The notes under the pieces: generated by a model
What the model saw: only the letters and a program-made list of their open reading frames with translations
Told to the model about the DNA's origin: nothing
Database searches by the model: none
Shown here: positions 47,589-56,045 of the stretch, one piece after another
How the letters are laid out: every line of letters starts with the position of its first letter
How positions within the stretch are numbered: the stretch's first letter is position 1
Position numbers and translations under genes: made by a program
NCBI RefSeq assembly: GCF_001591045.1
Contig: NZ_BCUA01000003.1
Location: 37,299 to 101,298, forward strand
Direction: 5' to 3'
Origin: Sphingopyxis granuli NBRC 100800
Lineage (GTDB): Bacteria; Pseudomonadota; Alphaproteobacteria; Sphingomonadales; Sphingomonadaceae
Length of the DNA: 64,000 nucleotides

Positions 47589-48785
47589 TTATGTTACGGG
47601 AAGCCGGCTACCCTGCGATGCACCGTATTTGCGGGCGATTCGCTTTCTGCGCGCCGGATCAATCTGGATCTTGTCGATATCGCCATTGGCCCATTTGACA
47701 ACGCGAGGATCCATTACTGACCGGAATATCGGCGGGATCATCGCCATGAAGAACATGCCCGGATATCCCGTGGGCAGTTCCGGCAGGCCCTTGAAGTCGC
47801 GCAGCGACTGATAGCTGCGCGTCGGATGAGCATGGTGATCGGAGTGCCGCTGAAGGTGGAAGAGGATGAGATTCGACGCGATGTGATTGCTGTTCCACGA
47901 GTGACGCGGCTGAGCGCGCTCGTACCGTCCGTCCGCCATCTTCTGGCGCAGCAGTCCGTAATGCTCGATATAGTTCGCGCTGGTGAGCTGCCACCAGCCG
48001 AAGGCGACCTGAATGGGCAGGAACACCAGCAACTTCGGATTGGGGCCGAGAGCCAGAACAAGCGCGGTGTAGACTGCCAAGGTAATCAGTAGCGGGGGGA
48101 TGATCTCATTGTCGAGGCTCCAGACACCCTTTCCGACACGTTCCAGCCGCACTTTTTCAAGATTCCATGCGCGCAGGAACGCGCCCGGAATTTCGCGGAG
48201 CGAAAATTTGTAAATGCTCTCGCCCATGCGAGAAGTAGCGGGGTCTTCGGGAGTCGCTACATCGCGATGATGGCCCTTGTTGTGCTCGATGAAGAAGTGG
48301 CCATAGCCAACCACGGCGAGAACGATCTTGGCCATCCAGCGGTCGAAGGGTTCCTTCTTGTGCCCGAGTTCGTGGCCAGTATTCAGCGCCAGCCCGTTGA
48401 CGATCCCCAGGGAGAAAGCGAGAGCCACTACCTCCCACCACGCGATCGGCTGCGTCGTGATCCACCATGCACAGCCGATCAGCGAAGCATAGTGCACCGG
48501 AACGGTAAGCCAAGTGAGAACCCGATAATAGCGGTCTGCCTCGAGGCGGGCAACTGCCGCTTCGGGAGGATTGTTCGGATCCTTGCCGAAGAGGACGTCG
48601 AAGACCGGGATTGCGCCGTACCAGACGAACAGAGTGAATGCGTAGAAGATGCTCCATCCCGTCAGGTGGACGAGATAAAGCCCGATTAGCGGTGCTGCCG
48701 GCCAAACGACCGACAATACCCAAAGATAACGCTTCCTGTCGACATAGCGATCAGGCGCGCCGTCACTCAAAATGGTTGTGCTCAT
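47589..48785 (-). CDS. alkB: AlkB, integral-membrane alkane 1-monooxygenase
   Basis: 398 residues. All diiron histidine boxes are present: HELGHK (138-143), EHNKGHH (167-173), LQRHSDHH (311-318), and the AlkB signature NYIEHYGLLR (271-280). Six hydrophobic helices are visible. Trp55 falls at the position which in GPo1 AlkB restricts substrates to medium-chain alkanes, so C5-C12 is the likely range (inference from position). Start ATG 48785 has AGAGGA at 7 bp; upstream in-frame ATGs at 48791 and 48812 are poorly placed. First gene of the minus-strand alk operon; alkF of GPo1 is absent. Confidence 0.97.
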   Translation of the reverse strand: MSTTILSDGAPDRYVDRKRYLWVLSVVWPAAPLIGLYLVHLTGWSIFYAFTLFVWYGAIPVFDVLFGKDPNNPPEAAVARLEADRYYRVLTWLTVPVHYASLIGCAWWITTQPIAWWEVVALAFSLGIVNGLALNTGHELGHKKEPFDRWMAKIVLAVVGYGHFFIEHNKGHHRDVATPEDPATSRMGESIYKFSLREIPGAFLRAWNLEKVRLERVGKGVWSLDNEIIPPLLITLAVYTALVLALGPNPKLLVFLPIQVAFGWWQLTSANYIEHYGLLRQKMADGRYERAQPRHSWNSNHIASNLILFHLQRHSDHHAHPTRSYQSLRDFKGLPELPTGYPGMFFMAMIPPIFRSVMDPRVVKWANGDIDKIQIDPARRKRIARKYGASQGSRLPVT

Positions 48786-48990
48786 GGACATTTCCTCTCG
48801 ATGCGCACGCACTTCCTGCGTCTCTAACTTTGGGCAAGTCGTGCCGCTTTGTAGTCTTGGCTACTTCATCTCGTGGAACAACCCAACTAAAGTGGGGTTT
48901 TATCCCTATCCGAATTTTCTATCGAATGAGCCTGAAGATCAGAATGATCGCCCTGCCGGTCAAACCACAGCGTTTCAGGAGAGAGCATCT
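48786..48990. promoter_or_regulatory. Divergent alkB / alkT promoter region
   Basis: 205 bp between alkB and alkT. A near-perfect inverted repeat AACCCAAC-TAAA-GTGGGGTT (48880-48899) sits in the centre, about 95 bp from each start, and is a candidate binding site for AlkS. The surrounding stretch is AT-richer than the genes. Exact promoter boxes cannot be fixed by eye. Confidence 0.5.
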
Positions 48991-50220
48991 ATGGGCCGAG
49001 CGGATGAACATGTCGTGATTCTGGGGGCGGGCCACGCGGGCGGAACGGCGGCAGCCATCCTTCGCCAGCTTGGATTCGAGGGGCTGATAACGCTCGTTGG
49101 TGAAGAATCCCTCCTTCCCTACCATCGTCCGCCGCTTTCCAAGGCTTCGCTCCGGGCCGAACCGGGTAAAGCTCCGACACTCCTGAAACCGGCCGGGTTC
49201 TACGAAGCATCCCAGATCGGCCTGCGCCTGGGTATTCGGGCGGACAAGCTGGAACGCCAATCCAGGACGGTGACACTCTCGACCGGCGAGGTTCTGCAAT
49301 ATGACTATCTCATCATCGCGACGGGCGCTCGCCCGATCAAGCTGCAGGTAGAGGGGTCGGACCTAGACGGGGTTATGGAATTGAGAACGGCGGGCGACGC
49401 GGAACGACTCAAAAACGCCCTGCGAGCCGGCCGGCGCCTTGCCATAGTCGGCGGCGGCTACATCGGCCTGGAGGTGGCCGCGTCCGCACGAGCGCTTGAA
49501 GCGGAAGTAACGGTGATTGAGCGCGAGCTGCGGCTGCTCGCCCGCGTAGCCTGCCCAGAACTTTCCACCTTCTTTCACGAATACCATGCGAAACAGGGCG
49601 TCCACTTCGAACTGGGTGTCACCGTGTCGGGGTTCGAAGGTCATGATGGGCGTGTAAGCGGTGTGCGTCTCGACGATGGTCGAACGATCGCGTGCGATGC
49701 CGTCCTCGTCGGCGTCGGCGCCGTTCCCAATGATGAAATCGCGCGGGATGCCGGGCTGAATACAGGCGCCGGCATTTTCGTCGATCTTGAAGCGCGCACA
49801 TCCGATCCCGCCATCTTCGCCATCGGCGACGTCGCCCGTCGCCCCATCCCCCACTACGCCCACGTCGCTCGTCTCGAGAGCGTGCCCAATGCACTCGAAC
49901 AAGCCAGACAGGCCGCCAACGCCATTGTCGGCGGCCCCTCGTCGACCCACGAAGTCCCCTGGCAGTGGTCCGACCAATATGACATGAAACTGCAGATCGC
50001 CGGCCAGGCGACCGATGTCGACAATGTCCTTCTGCGAGGCACCCCGTGTGCCGCAGGCTTTGCGATTTTCCATTTGAAGGGCGATCGGATCCAGTGCGTC
50101 GAAGCGATCAATTCGCCACAGGATTTCCTGGTTGGTAAGCAATTCATCAGCGCGCGCACGAATATCGACCCTAGCAAGCTGAGCAATCCCGCCATCCCTT
50201 TGAAGGAGGCCGTCATCTGA
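48991..50220 (+). CDS. alkT: AlkT, rubredoxin reductase
   Basis: 409 residues. Two dinucleotide folds: FAD site ILGAGHAGGTAAAILRQLG (10-28) and NAD(P)H site LAIVGGGYIGLEVAASARAL (about 149-168), plus the C-terminal FAD motif IFAIGDVARRP. This layout is that of ferredoxin/rubredoxin reductases. It takes electrons from NADH to AlkG. ATG at 48991 has AGGAGAG at 7 bp; the frame is open upstream through the intergenic region but with no homology. Divergent from alkB and followed by alkS. Confidence 0.93.
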   Translation: MGRADEHVVILGAGHAGGTAAAILRQLGFEGLITLVGEESLLPYHRPPLSKASLRAEPGKAPTLLKPAGFYEASQIGLRLGIRADKLERQSRTVTLSTGEVLQYDYLIIATGARPIKLQVEGSDLDGVMELRTAGDAERLKNALRAGRRLAIVGGGYIGLEVAASARALEAEVTVIERELRLLARVACPELSTFFHEYHAKQGVHFELGVTVSGFEGHDGRVSGVRLDDGRTIACDAVLVGVGAVPNDEIARDAGLNTGAGIFVDLEARTSDPAIFAIGDVARRPIPHYAHVARLESVPNALEQARQAANAIVGGPSSTHEVPWQWSDQYDMKLQIAGQATDVDNVLLRGTPCAAGFAIFHLKGDRIQCVEAINSPQDFLVGKQFISARTNIDPSKLSNPAIPLKEAVI

Positions 50221-50283
50221 CCCGCCTTGCACATCGCCGGCGGAGGCGTTGCGGGGGAATGGTCACCAGCGTTCCGGCTGGGT

Positions 50284-50311
50284 TTGGCAGGAGTGACAAT
50301 CTCTGTAATAT
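50284..50311 (+). promoter_or_regulatory. Candidate sigma-70-type promoter for alkS
   Basis: TTGGCA (50284-50289), 16-bp spacer, TAATAT (50306-50311), within the 160-bp alkT-alkS gap. Suggests alkS can be transcribed separately from alkT. Confidence 0.4.
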
Positions 50312-50381
50312 AGGAGTTCGGTTGTGCCGCTGAGAGCCGACGGAAAAGGCAGGCTAGAGCAGGAGAGGAAGTTCGACGATC

Positions 50382-53021
50382 ATGGATGGTGTCAATGAAC
50401 GGGTAGCGAGGCTCGCGTCTGGATGCCTTCCGCGCCCGCGCCTGTTCATGGCTGATGAAGCTAGACGCCGCCACCTCCTTCGCGCGCCTTCTGGCTATGG
50501 AAAGAGTGTCGCGATGGCCCAGTTCTGGGCCAATCGCCGTCAAGGCGGGGCCTATGTGGCCTGGACGTCCGCCAAGGAATGCGATTATAATCCCCGTCTG
50601 CTCGCAGAGCGCATCCATGCGCAGATAGTCGCAGCATACCGCGCCACCGGGAATGACCCTCCACCGCTTCCGGGCGCCGTTCCTCAGACGCTCCACGCTC
50701 TCGCCGCCTGGTTGCAGGAACTCATTGATCAAACGAAATCGATTATTCTCCTCTGTTTTGACGACATCGGGTTTCATCCGGATTTGACGGACGAGATCGA
50801 GGACTTCATGCTGACTGCGCCGGCTGACGTCGAGATCGTGGCAGCAACGACTGCGGGCATCGGCTTTGCGCGCATCGCCGCCCGGCGACAGCTCCGGGAA
50901 GTCGGGACGGATGCGCTCGCCTTCTCGCTTGTCGAAGCGAATGCAGTCGCGCGTGGCGAGCCCGGAATTCTCATCTCGGAACCGGACATCCATTTGCTCT
51001 GGAAACGAACACTAGGCTGGGCGGAACCACTATGCCTTTTGTTACAGGCCGCTTCAACGAATCATGCAACTGCGGGACGTCTGGTCGTCGATCGTGTTAC
51101 CGGTCGCGATAGCGATCTGGATCGATATTTTCGCAGCGCCATACTCGCCAGTCTCCCCAGTGATGTGCGGGAGTTCTGCATCCGCGCCTCGATCCTTGGG
51201 GTGATCTCCGCCGACTACTTCAACCATGTTTTCAACAGGGGCGATGGGGCCTACTTCATCGAAAAGCTCTCCGCCGAACGCATGCTGCTTACCCCACAGG
51301 ACCGAACACAGTTATGTTATGAATTTCACCCGCTGCTCCGCGAATTTCTCGAGCACAGGTTTGCGGTAGAGCTTCACGGCCTGAAATCGGAACTGTTCGC
51401 CCGGGCTGCTCAATGGCAGCGGGCAAGCGGTCATAGTCGCGAAAGTATCAGCCTCTATCTGCGAGCGGGCGATTTGGACGCTGCGGCCGAGGTCGCGTCA
51501 ACGAGCATGATAGACATCGCGTTGCGCCAAGGCGAGGTGGATCAGATCCAGTTATGGCGGCGCAGCTTCTCCGAGGCTGTCTCTGACCCAACGATCATTG
51601 TCGGATCGGCCTGGGCGCAGATTTTCAGTCACGACCAGAAACAGGCGGCCGCGCTGCTGACGGAACTTCGCGCCCTCAGCGCCGGCCTTTCCGACGAAAC
51701 GGCCCGGCGGCGGACGAAGTGGTGGTGCGATCTCGTCGCCGCGATCGGCGAAGCAACCGCGGACAATCTTGCCGAAAGCAGACGGCAATGCGAGTTATGG
51801 ATAAAGTTGAATGGTGATGCTGATCTCGTCTCCAGGGGGGCAATCCTCACATGCCTGTGTTTTATTGCGGCCAGCGAACGGCGGTTTGACGACCTGGAAA
51901 AATTGAGTATTGAAGCATCCGCCGTCAACATCGTCGCCGACCATCGGTATGCGCTCGGCTGGCTTCACAGCGCGATAATCTACAGCGACATTTCGCGGGG
52001 CAATATGCAAGGCGCCGCCGAGCGCCTTAGATGTGCGCGAAACGACAACATAGCCCAGATCAATGCCACACCGTTCTCTGCCAATCTCCTGGAAATACTG
52101 GAGCTTGAACTACGATACGAGACGAACCAACTTGACGGTATCGCTTCGCGGGTTGATAATATTCTGGATTTCGTACGTCAACACGGCGTGGTCGATTTCC
52201 TCTTTTCGGCCTTTCGTACTGCGGCAGCCATCGCCAATCGCGAAGGCGACCGGAGAGTCGCCAGCGAACTCCTTTGGGAGGCGCGCCTGATCGCCGTGAA
52301 ATGCACCTTCCCGCGTCTTGATGTGCTCGCGCGTCTTGCCCTGGCCTATCTACTGGTCCTGGATGACCCCAACGAGGCCAGCGCGATCTTGCCGGCGCAA
52401 AGCGAGCCTGTCTTTCAGACATCACATGGCCCATGTTTACGCGCCATGAGATCCCTCGCGGAAGCTCGTATCGCAGCGCGAAGAGGGAAGCATCATCTGT
52501 CGGGCCGGTTAGCGAGCGCCACGTTGGATCACGCGCGTCGCAGCCAATCGAGCAGGCTGGAAATTTCAGCTCTGTTGTGCCTCGCGGGCGCCAATGCGGC
52601 AACAGAAAGGCTGACGGTTGCCGAGCAACGCGTGGCGGATGCCATCGAAATTGCCGAACGGAAGGGATGTTATCGAACGTTGCTTGACGAGCGTCAATAT
52701 CTGGAATTTTTAGGACCAAGCTCGATACCGCTGCTCGATCTCCTGCCAGGCGATCAGGATTTTGGCAGCCACCGCATCAAGTTAAATGATTATCCTGCCT
52801 TCACATCAAAAGAAATCAAAAATGATATCCTTACGAGAAAAGAATTGGCAATTCTCCATAAAATTAAAGACGGTCTTTCAAATCGCGAAATTGCCCTGAA
52901 ATATAGAATTAGCGAAGATACCGTTAAATGGCATGTCCACAACATATTTTCCAAGTTTGGAGTTAAAAATCGCGTCCAGGCGATATTATTGGCGGATAGT
53001 ATGAAGCTATTTAACAACTGA
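50382..53021 (+). CDS. alkS: AlkS, MalT/LuxR-type alkane-responsive activator
   Basis: 879 residues, like Pseudomonas AlkS (882). N-terminal P-loop APSGYGKSVAMAQF (35-48), STAND-type ATPase region, a TPR-like helical middle and a C-terminal LuxR HTH (LTRKELAILHKIKDGLSNREIALKYRISEDTVKWHVHNIF, about 822-861). It should activate alkB when alkanes are present. ATG at 50382 follows AGGAGAGG at about 12 bp. The last 250 bp (from about 52770), encoding the DNA-binding domain, are strikingly AT-rich compared with the rest of the gene, suggesting a different source. The stop lies 3 bp before an IS3 end. Confidence 0.9.
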   Translation: MDGVNERVARLASGCLPRPRLFMADEARRRHLLRAPSGYGKSVAMAQFWANRRQGGAYVAWTSAKECDYNPRLLAERIHAQIVAAYRATGNDPPPLPGAVPQTLHALAAWLQELIDQTKSIILLCFDDIGFHPDLTDEIEDFMLTAPADVEIVAATTAGIGFARIAARRQLREVGTDALAFSLVEANAVARGEPGILISEPDIHLLWKRTLGWAEPLCLLLQAASTNHATAGRLVVDRVTGRDSDLDRYFRSAILASLPSDVREFCIRASILGVISADYFNHVFNRGDGAYFIEKLSAERMLLTPQDRTQLCYEFHPLLREFLEHRFAVELHGLKSELFARAAQWQRASGHSRESISLYLRAGDLDAAAEVASTSMIDIALRQGEVDQIQLWRRSFSEAVSDPTIIVGSAWAQIFSHDQKQAAALLTELRALSAGLSDETARRRTKWWCDLVAAIGEATADNLAESRRQCELWIKLNGDADLVSRGAILTCLCFIAASERRFDDLEKLSIEASAVNIVADHRYALGWLHSAIIYSDISRGNMQGAAERLRCARNDNIAQINATPFSANLLEILELELRYETNQLDGIASRVDNILDFVRQHGVVDFLFSAFRTAAAIANREGDRRVASELLWEARLIAVKCTFPRLDVLARLALAYLLVLDDPNEASAILPAQSEPVFQTSHGPCLRAMRSLAEARIAARRGKHHLSGRLASATLDHARRSQSSRLEISALLCLAGANAATERLTVAEQRVADAIEIAERKGCYRTLLDERQYLEFLGPSSIPLLDLLPGDQDFGSHRIKLNDYPAFTSKEIKNDILTRKELAILHKIKDGLSNREIALKYRISEDTVKWHVHNIFSKFGVKNRVQAILLADSMKLFNN

Positions 53022-53024
53022 AAA

Positions 53025-53240
53025 TGTCCCCCGTCAGCACCCATGGCACAGATTTGAGGTTGTGATTTAAGGAGGGTTTGGGCTTCGTCGTAGTGACGAA
53101 GGAACGAAGATGAAGCCCAAACCCTCCTTAAATCACCGGTGAAGGCCCCTGCGGAGCGGGTGGTGAAGGACATCCGGCGGCGGACGCGTCGGCACTTCTC
53201 GGCCGAGGACAAGATCCGCATCGTGCTCGAAGGCCTGCGC
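53025..53240 (+). mobile_element. IS3-family element, left-end fragment with orfA start
   Basis: Begins at TGTCCCCCGTCAGCACCC 3 bp after the alkS stop. The orfA start (KAPAERVVKDIRRRTRRHF; SAEDKIRIVLEGLR) is encoded from GTG 53139 and breaks off at about 53240, where dioxygenase sequence begins. Same IS type as the OrfB end at 38935-39302. Confidence 0.75.
53062..53136. repeat. 25-bp perfect inverted repeat near the IS3 left end
   Basis: Arm one 53062-53086 starts GTGATTTAAGGAGGG; arm two 53112-53136 is its exact inverse; the loop is 25 bp. An RNA hairpin here would bury an AAGGAGG ribosome site just ahead of orfA, a common way for IS elements to block translation from outside transcripts. 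It may also terminate the alkS transcript. Confidence 0.7.
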
Positions 53241-53639
53241 TATTTCATGCCGCTGCGTTTCAGCCGCATGAAGCGATTTGAGAGCGAGGAATTCTCGGCC
53301 GACGACGAGTTCGCCAGCTTCGATGATGACATCGTTATGATGCGCGGGCGCATTCGAAAGCTTTTGACGGAGGTGTCTTGGTCGGAGAATCCCGGTTCAA
53401 AGACGCGTCACCTGGTGTCCAACGTGATGATCGACGTCATGCCGGAGGATACTTATCGCGTGACTTCGGCATTCATCTGCTACCGCAACCGCAGCGAAAA
53501 TCAGGTGGACATCTGGGCCGGGGAAAGGCGCGACATCATTCGCCGCGCCAACACCCGGTTCGGTTTCGAGATTTCGAAGCGCACCATCATTCTGGACCAG
53601 AGCACGCTGCTGGCGAATAATCTCAGCGTCTTCTTCTGA
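53139..53639 (+). pseudogene. Ring-hydroxylating dioxygenase beta subunit, 5' end replaced by IS3 orfA
   Basis: The 166-codon frame joins IS3 OrfA residues (to EGLR) with a dioxygenase small subunit from YFMPLRFSRMKRFE onward. The latter part has the family features DDEFASFDDDIVMMRGRIRKL, SKTRHLVSN-like SNVMID, and the C-terminal RTIILDQSTLLANNLSVFF. About 35 native N-terminal residues and the alpha subunit gene are lost. It would have formed the beta part of a Rieske dioxygenase acting on an aromatic hydrocarbon (biphenyl/cumene type by look). Without alpha it cannot work. Confidence 0.85.
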
Positions 53640-54298
53640 CGCGCCAGCTGGCACCACCAAAGGCCGTGAGACCATGGGATCGCCGGTCATCCGGCGACCC
53701 CATGGCAGGGCTTTCAACCTGCCGATGAGCAGGCACACCATTTCCCGAGAGAGGATTCACATGGCAGAAATCACGTGCCTGTCGCATATCGTGATACGTT
53801 CGATGAAGTTGGACGAATGGGCCGACTACGGCGTAAACATCCTTGGCATGGAAGTGGCCGAGCGAAGCGCTGAGCGGCTTTGCCTGCGCATGGATGATCG
53901 CGCCTATCGCCTGATCATCGAGCAGGGCCCCGAGGAAGACCTTGCGAGCGCGGGCTGGGAGCTCGACAATCAGGCTGAACTGGAGGCGTTCGTAACTCAC
54001 CTCAGGGCTCAGGGCATCAACGTGGGTGAGGCCGGCGAGGACCTTCGCCGTTCACGCAAGGTCGAGCGTCTCTATCTTTGCGATGACCCGAACGGCTTCG
54101 TCCATGAGTTCGGCGCGGGCTACAAGCGGCTTTGCCAGCCTTTTCGTTCGAAAGTGCTTGTCAGCGCATTTCGCACGGGAGAACTGGGACTGGGCCACTT
54201 TGTCCCTTTGTCACAGGATGTCGAGACGTCGGAACACTTTTACGAGAACGTTCTGAAGCTGGGCGTGTCCGGCTACATGCGCCCGAACGATGATCTTA

Positions 54299-55350
54299 GA
54301 GCGGTTTCCACTCATTCCGGTTCATATCCGCACGAACTGAAGTAGTTGGCGCATTCGGCGGGTTGGAAGATGTCGACGAGCCTGCCGATCAGCCCCCACA
54401 GGCCGCTGACGGTTCGCTCACCGGCCTTGCGCAGCATCGCTTTCAGACGAGAGAATGCCTTTTCGATGGGATTGAAGTCGGGGCTGTAGGGCGGGAGGAA
54501 GCGCAGGTTTGCTCCCGCCGCTTCGATCCGTTCTTTCACGGCGGCCCGCTTGTGGCTCGAGAGGTTATCCATGATGACGACGTCGCCGGGCCGCAGTTCG
54601 GGCACCAAGACCTGCGCCACATAGGCTTCGAACCAGTCGCCGTTGATCGGGCCATCGAGCACCATCGGCGCGACCATGCCGGTCATGCGCAGGCCGGCGA
54701 CCAGCGTGGTGGTTTTGCGATGGCCATGCGGATAGCCCATCCGCAGCCGCTCACCCTTGGCGCAGCGGCCGTGGCTGCGGGTCATGTTGGTGGCAGTCCA
54801 GGTCTCGTCGATGAAAACGAGGCGTTCGGGTTCGAGGTCGATCTGTCCGTCGAACCAGCGCTGGCGTTGCCTCAGGACGTCGGGACGGTCCTGCTCGATC
54901 GCGTGCCCGGTCTTTTTTTGCGCGTGATCCCGTGACGGACGAAGAAGCGATGCACCGTGCCAATCCCAACGGAGGCGCCGCGTTCGATCAGCCGCGCCTG
55001 AACCTCGACCAGGGTCATGTCACCCTGCTCGGCGATCAGTCCCCGAATGAAGCCGCCGTGCGCTTCGATCCTGCCAGAATGCCGGTCGCCACCGCGCGGC
55101 TTGGCGACAGCCCGGCCATGTTCCAGCGCAAGTCGGCGCCAGCGGATCGCACTCGACACGCTGACCCCAAACCGGGCCGCCGCTGCATGGCAACTCAGGC
55201 CGCCGTCAATCGCGGCGACAACCCGGTCCCGAAGATCCTGCGAAAGCGTGCGTGCCATCCATACTGGCCTCCTGCCACCAGCAGGGAGCGTGAATCACAT
55301 CAGGCCGCCTATGGGAATCCCCACCGAGTCAGTTCGTGTGGAAACCGCTC
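54299..55350 (-). mobile_element. Complete IS630-family insertion with TA target duplication
   Basis: 1052 bp with inverted ends GAGCGGTTTCCAC (54299-54311 and complement 55338-55350), flanked by duplicated TA (54297-54298, 55351-55352), the IS630/Tc1 target rule. Its transposase is in minus orientation. It sits in the extradiol dioxygenase gene. The insertion looks recent: the host gene is undamaged apart from the insert. Confidence 0.92.
54312..55258 (-). CDS. IS630 transposase, two overlapping frames
   Basis: Frame A (55258 to 54872) encodes the N-terminal HTH part (TLSQDLRDRVVAAIDGGLSCHAAAARFGVS; then VEVQARLIERGASVGIGTVHRFF). Frame B, ending at 54312, encodes the DDE core (LVFIDETWTATNM; PGDVVIMDNLSSHK; LPPYSPDFNPIEKAFSRLK). 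They join at a run of seven A on the coding strand (plus-strand T7 at 54913-54919), a typical slippery site for programmed frameshifting in IS630 elements. The fused product would be about 315 residues with all three catalytic acidic residues (D, D, E). Confidence 0.85.
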
Positions 55351-55757
55351 TAAGATCGTCTTCTTCCATTCGCGCACCGGACGGTTCCACACGCTGGCCA
55401 CGGCGAACCTGCCGATGCCGAAAAAGATATTCCACATCGGAATAGAGGTCATGTCGCTCGACGATGTCGGGCGAGCTCTGGACCGCGCACAGCAGGCGGG
55501 GATAACGATCACTGCATCGATCGGGCACCACCCCAATGCCAAGTCCGTATCCTTCTATATGGACGGGCCGAGCGGGTTCCAGTTTGAAATTCTGTGGAAC
55601 GAGATCATCATCGACCGCGAGCACTGGCAGGTCATGACCTACCAGGAAACAAGCGATTGGGGGCATGCCGCGCCTGCGTGATCACGACGCGATCGGCGTC
55701 GTAGCAGCAGCGCGTGATAAACCACCCTAGCTCTCCTGCGACCCGCCGCTGGTCTTG

Positions 55758-55787
55758 GCTGTCGAGTTCATTACTGGACTCGACAGC
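55758..55787. terminator. Hairpin after the dioxygenase remnant
   Basis: Perfect 10-bp arms GCTGTCGAGT (55758-55767) and ACTCGACAGC (55778-55787) with a 10-bp loop, 77 bp after the extradiol stop. No strong T-run follows, so it is a possible rather than certain intrinsic terminator. Confidence 0.45.
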
Positions 55788-56045
55788 TTGTGTGAAGGGC
55801 AAGCAGTGAACTGTTCAGTTGCATCGCGATCGAGTGCGAGGTCTTTGTCATGGTGATCACGCACGATCCCGACAAGCTATATGTTTGGTCCCGGCATTTT
55901 TCGACCGTGTGATCGAAGTCGAACAGGCTGTCATAGAAGTGAACGAGGTGGAGCCAAATCGGATCCCGCTGAGATCCATGAGTGCCAAACATATCGCCCG
56001 TAGGGCGGAGACCCGCTTGGCTCGTCAGTCCGATGCCTGATCGGA
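55788..56045. other. Gap with no supported gene
   Basis: 258 bp between the hairpin and the RND pump end. Short open frames exist on both strands, but none has a good start, ribosome site or recognisable family. Confidence 0.4.

Larger units (their letters stand above)
38935..53238. mobile_element. Putative compound transposon carrying the alk cluster
   Basis: The alk segment (39377-53024, 13.6 kb) is bounded on the left by the 3' half and on the right by the 5' end of similar IS3-type elements lying in the same direction. Both inner IS ends (GGACA at 39372-39376, TGTCC at 53025) touch the cluster genes. This is what remains when a composite transposon with direct IS copies loses the outer part of each copy. 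No outer ends or target duplications remain visible, so present mobility is doubtful. Confidence 0.55.
53761..55681 (+). pseudogene. Extradiol ring-cleavage dioxygenase split by IS630
   Basis: Piece one 53761-54298 and piece two 55353-55681. Removing the IS630 plus one TA copy gives an uninterrupted 288-residue type I extradiol dioxygenase with two VOC domains and all three iron ligands: His146 (GLGHFVPL), His207 (IFHIGIEV) and Glu258 (FQFEILW). It would cleave a catecholic ring next to the hydroxyls (2,3-dihydroxybiphenyl type by length; substrate not certain). ATG at 53761 has GAGAGGA upstream. Follows the dioxygenase beta remnant by 121 bp, as in upper aromatic pathways. Confidence 0.9.

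Noticed and set aside
55795..56040. Short frames on both strands between the extradiol remnant and the RND pump
   Set aside because: No ribosome site, no family, and conflicting overlapping frames; treated as non-coding.
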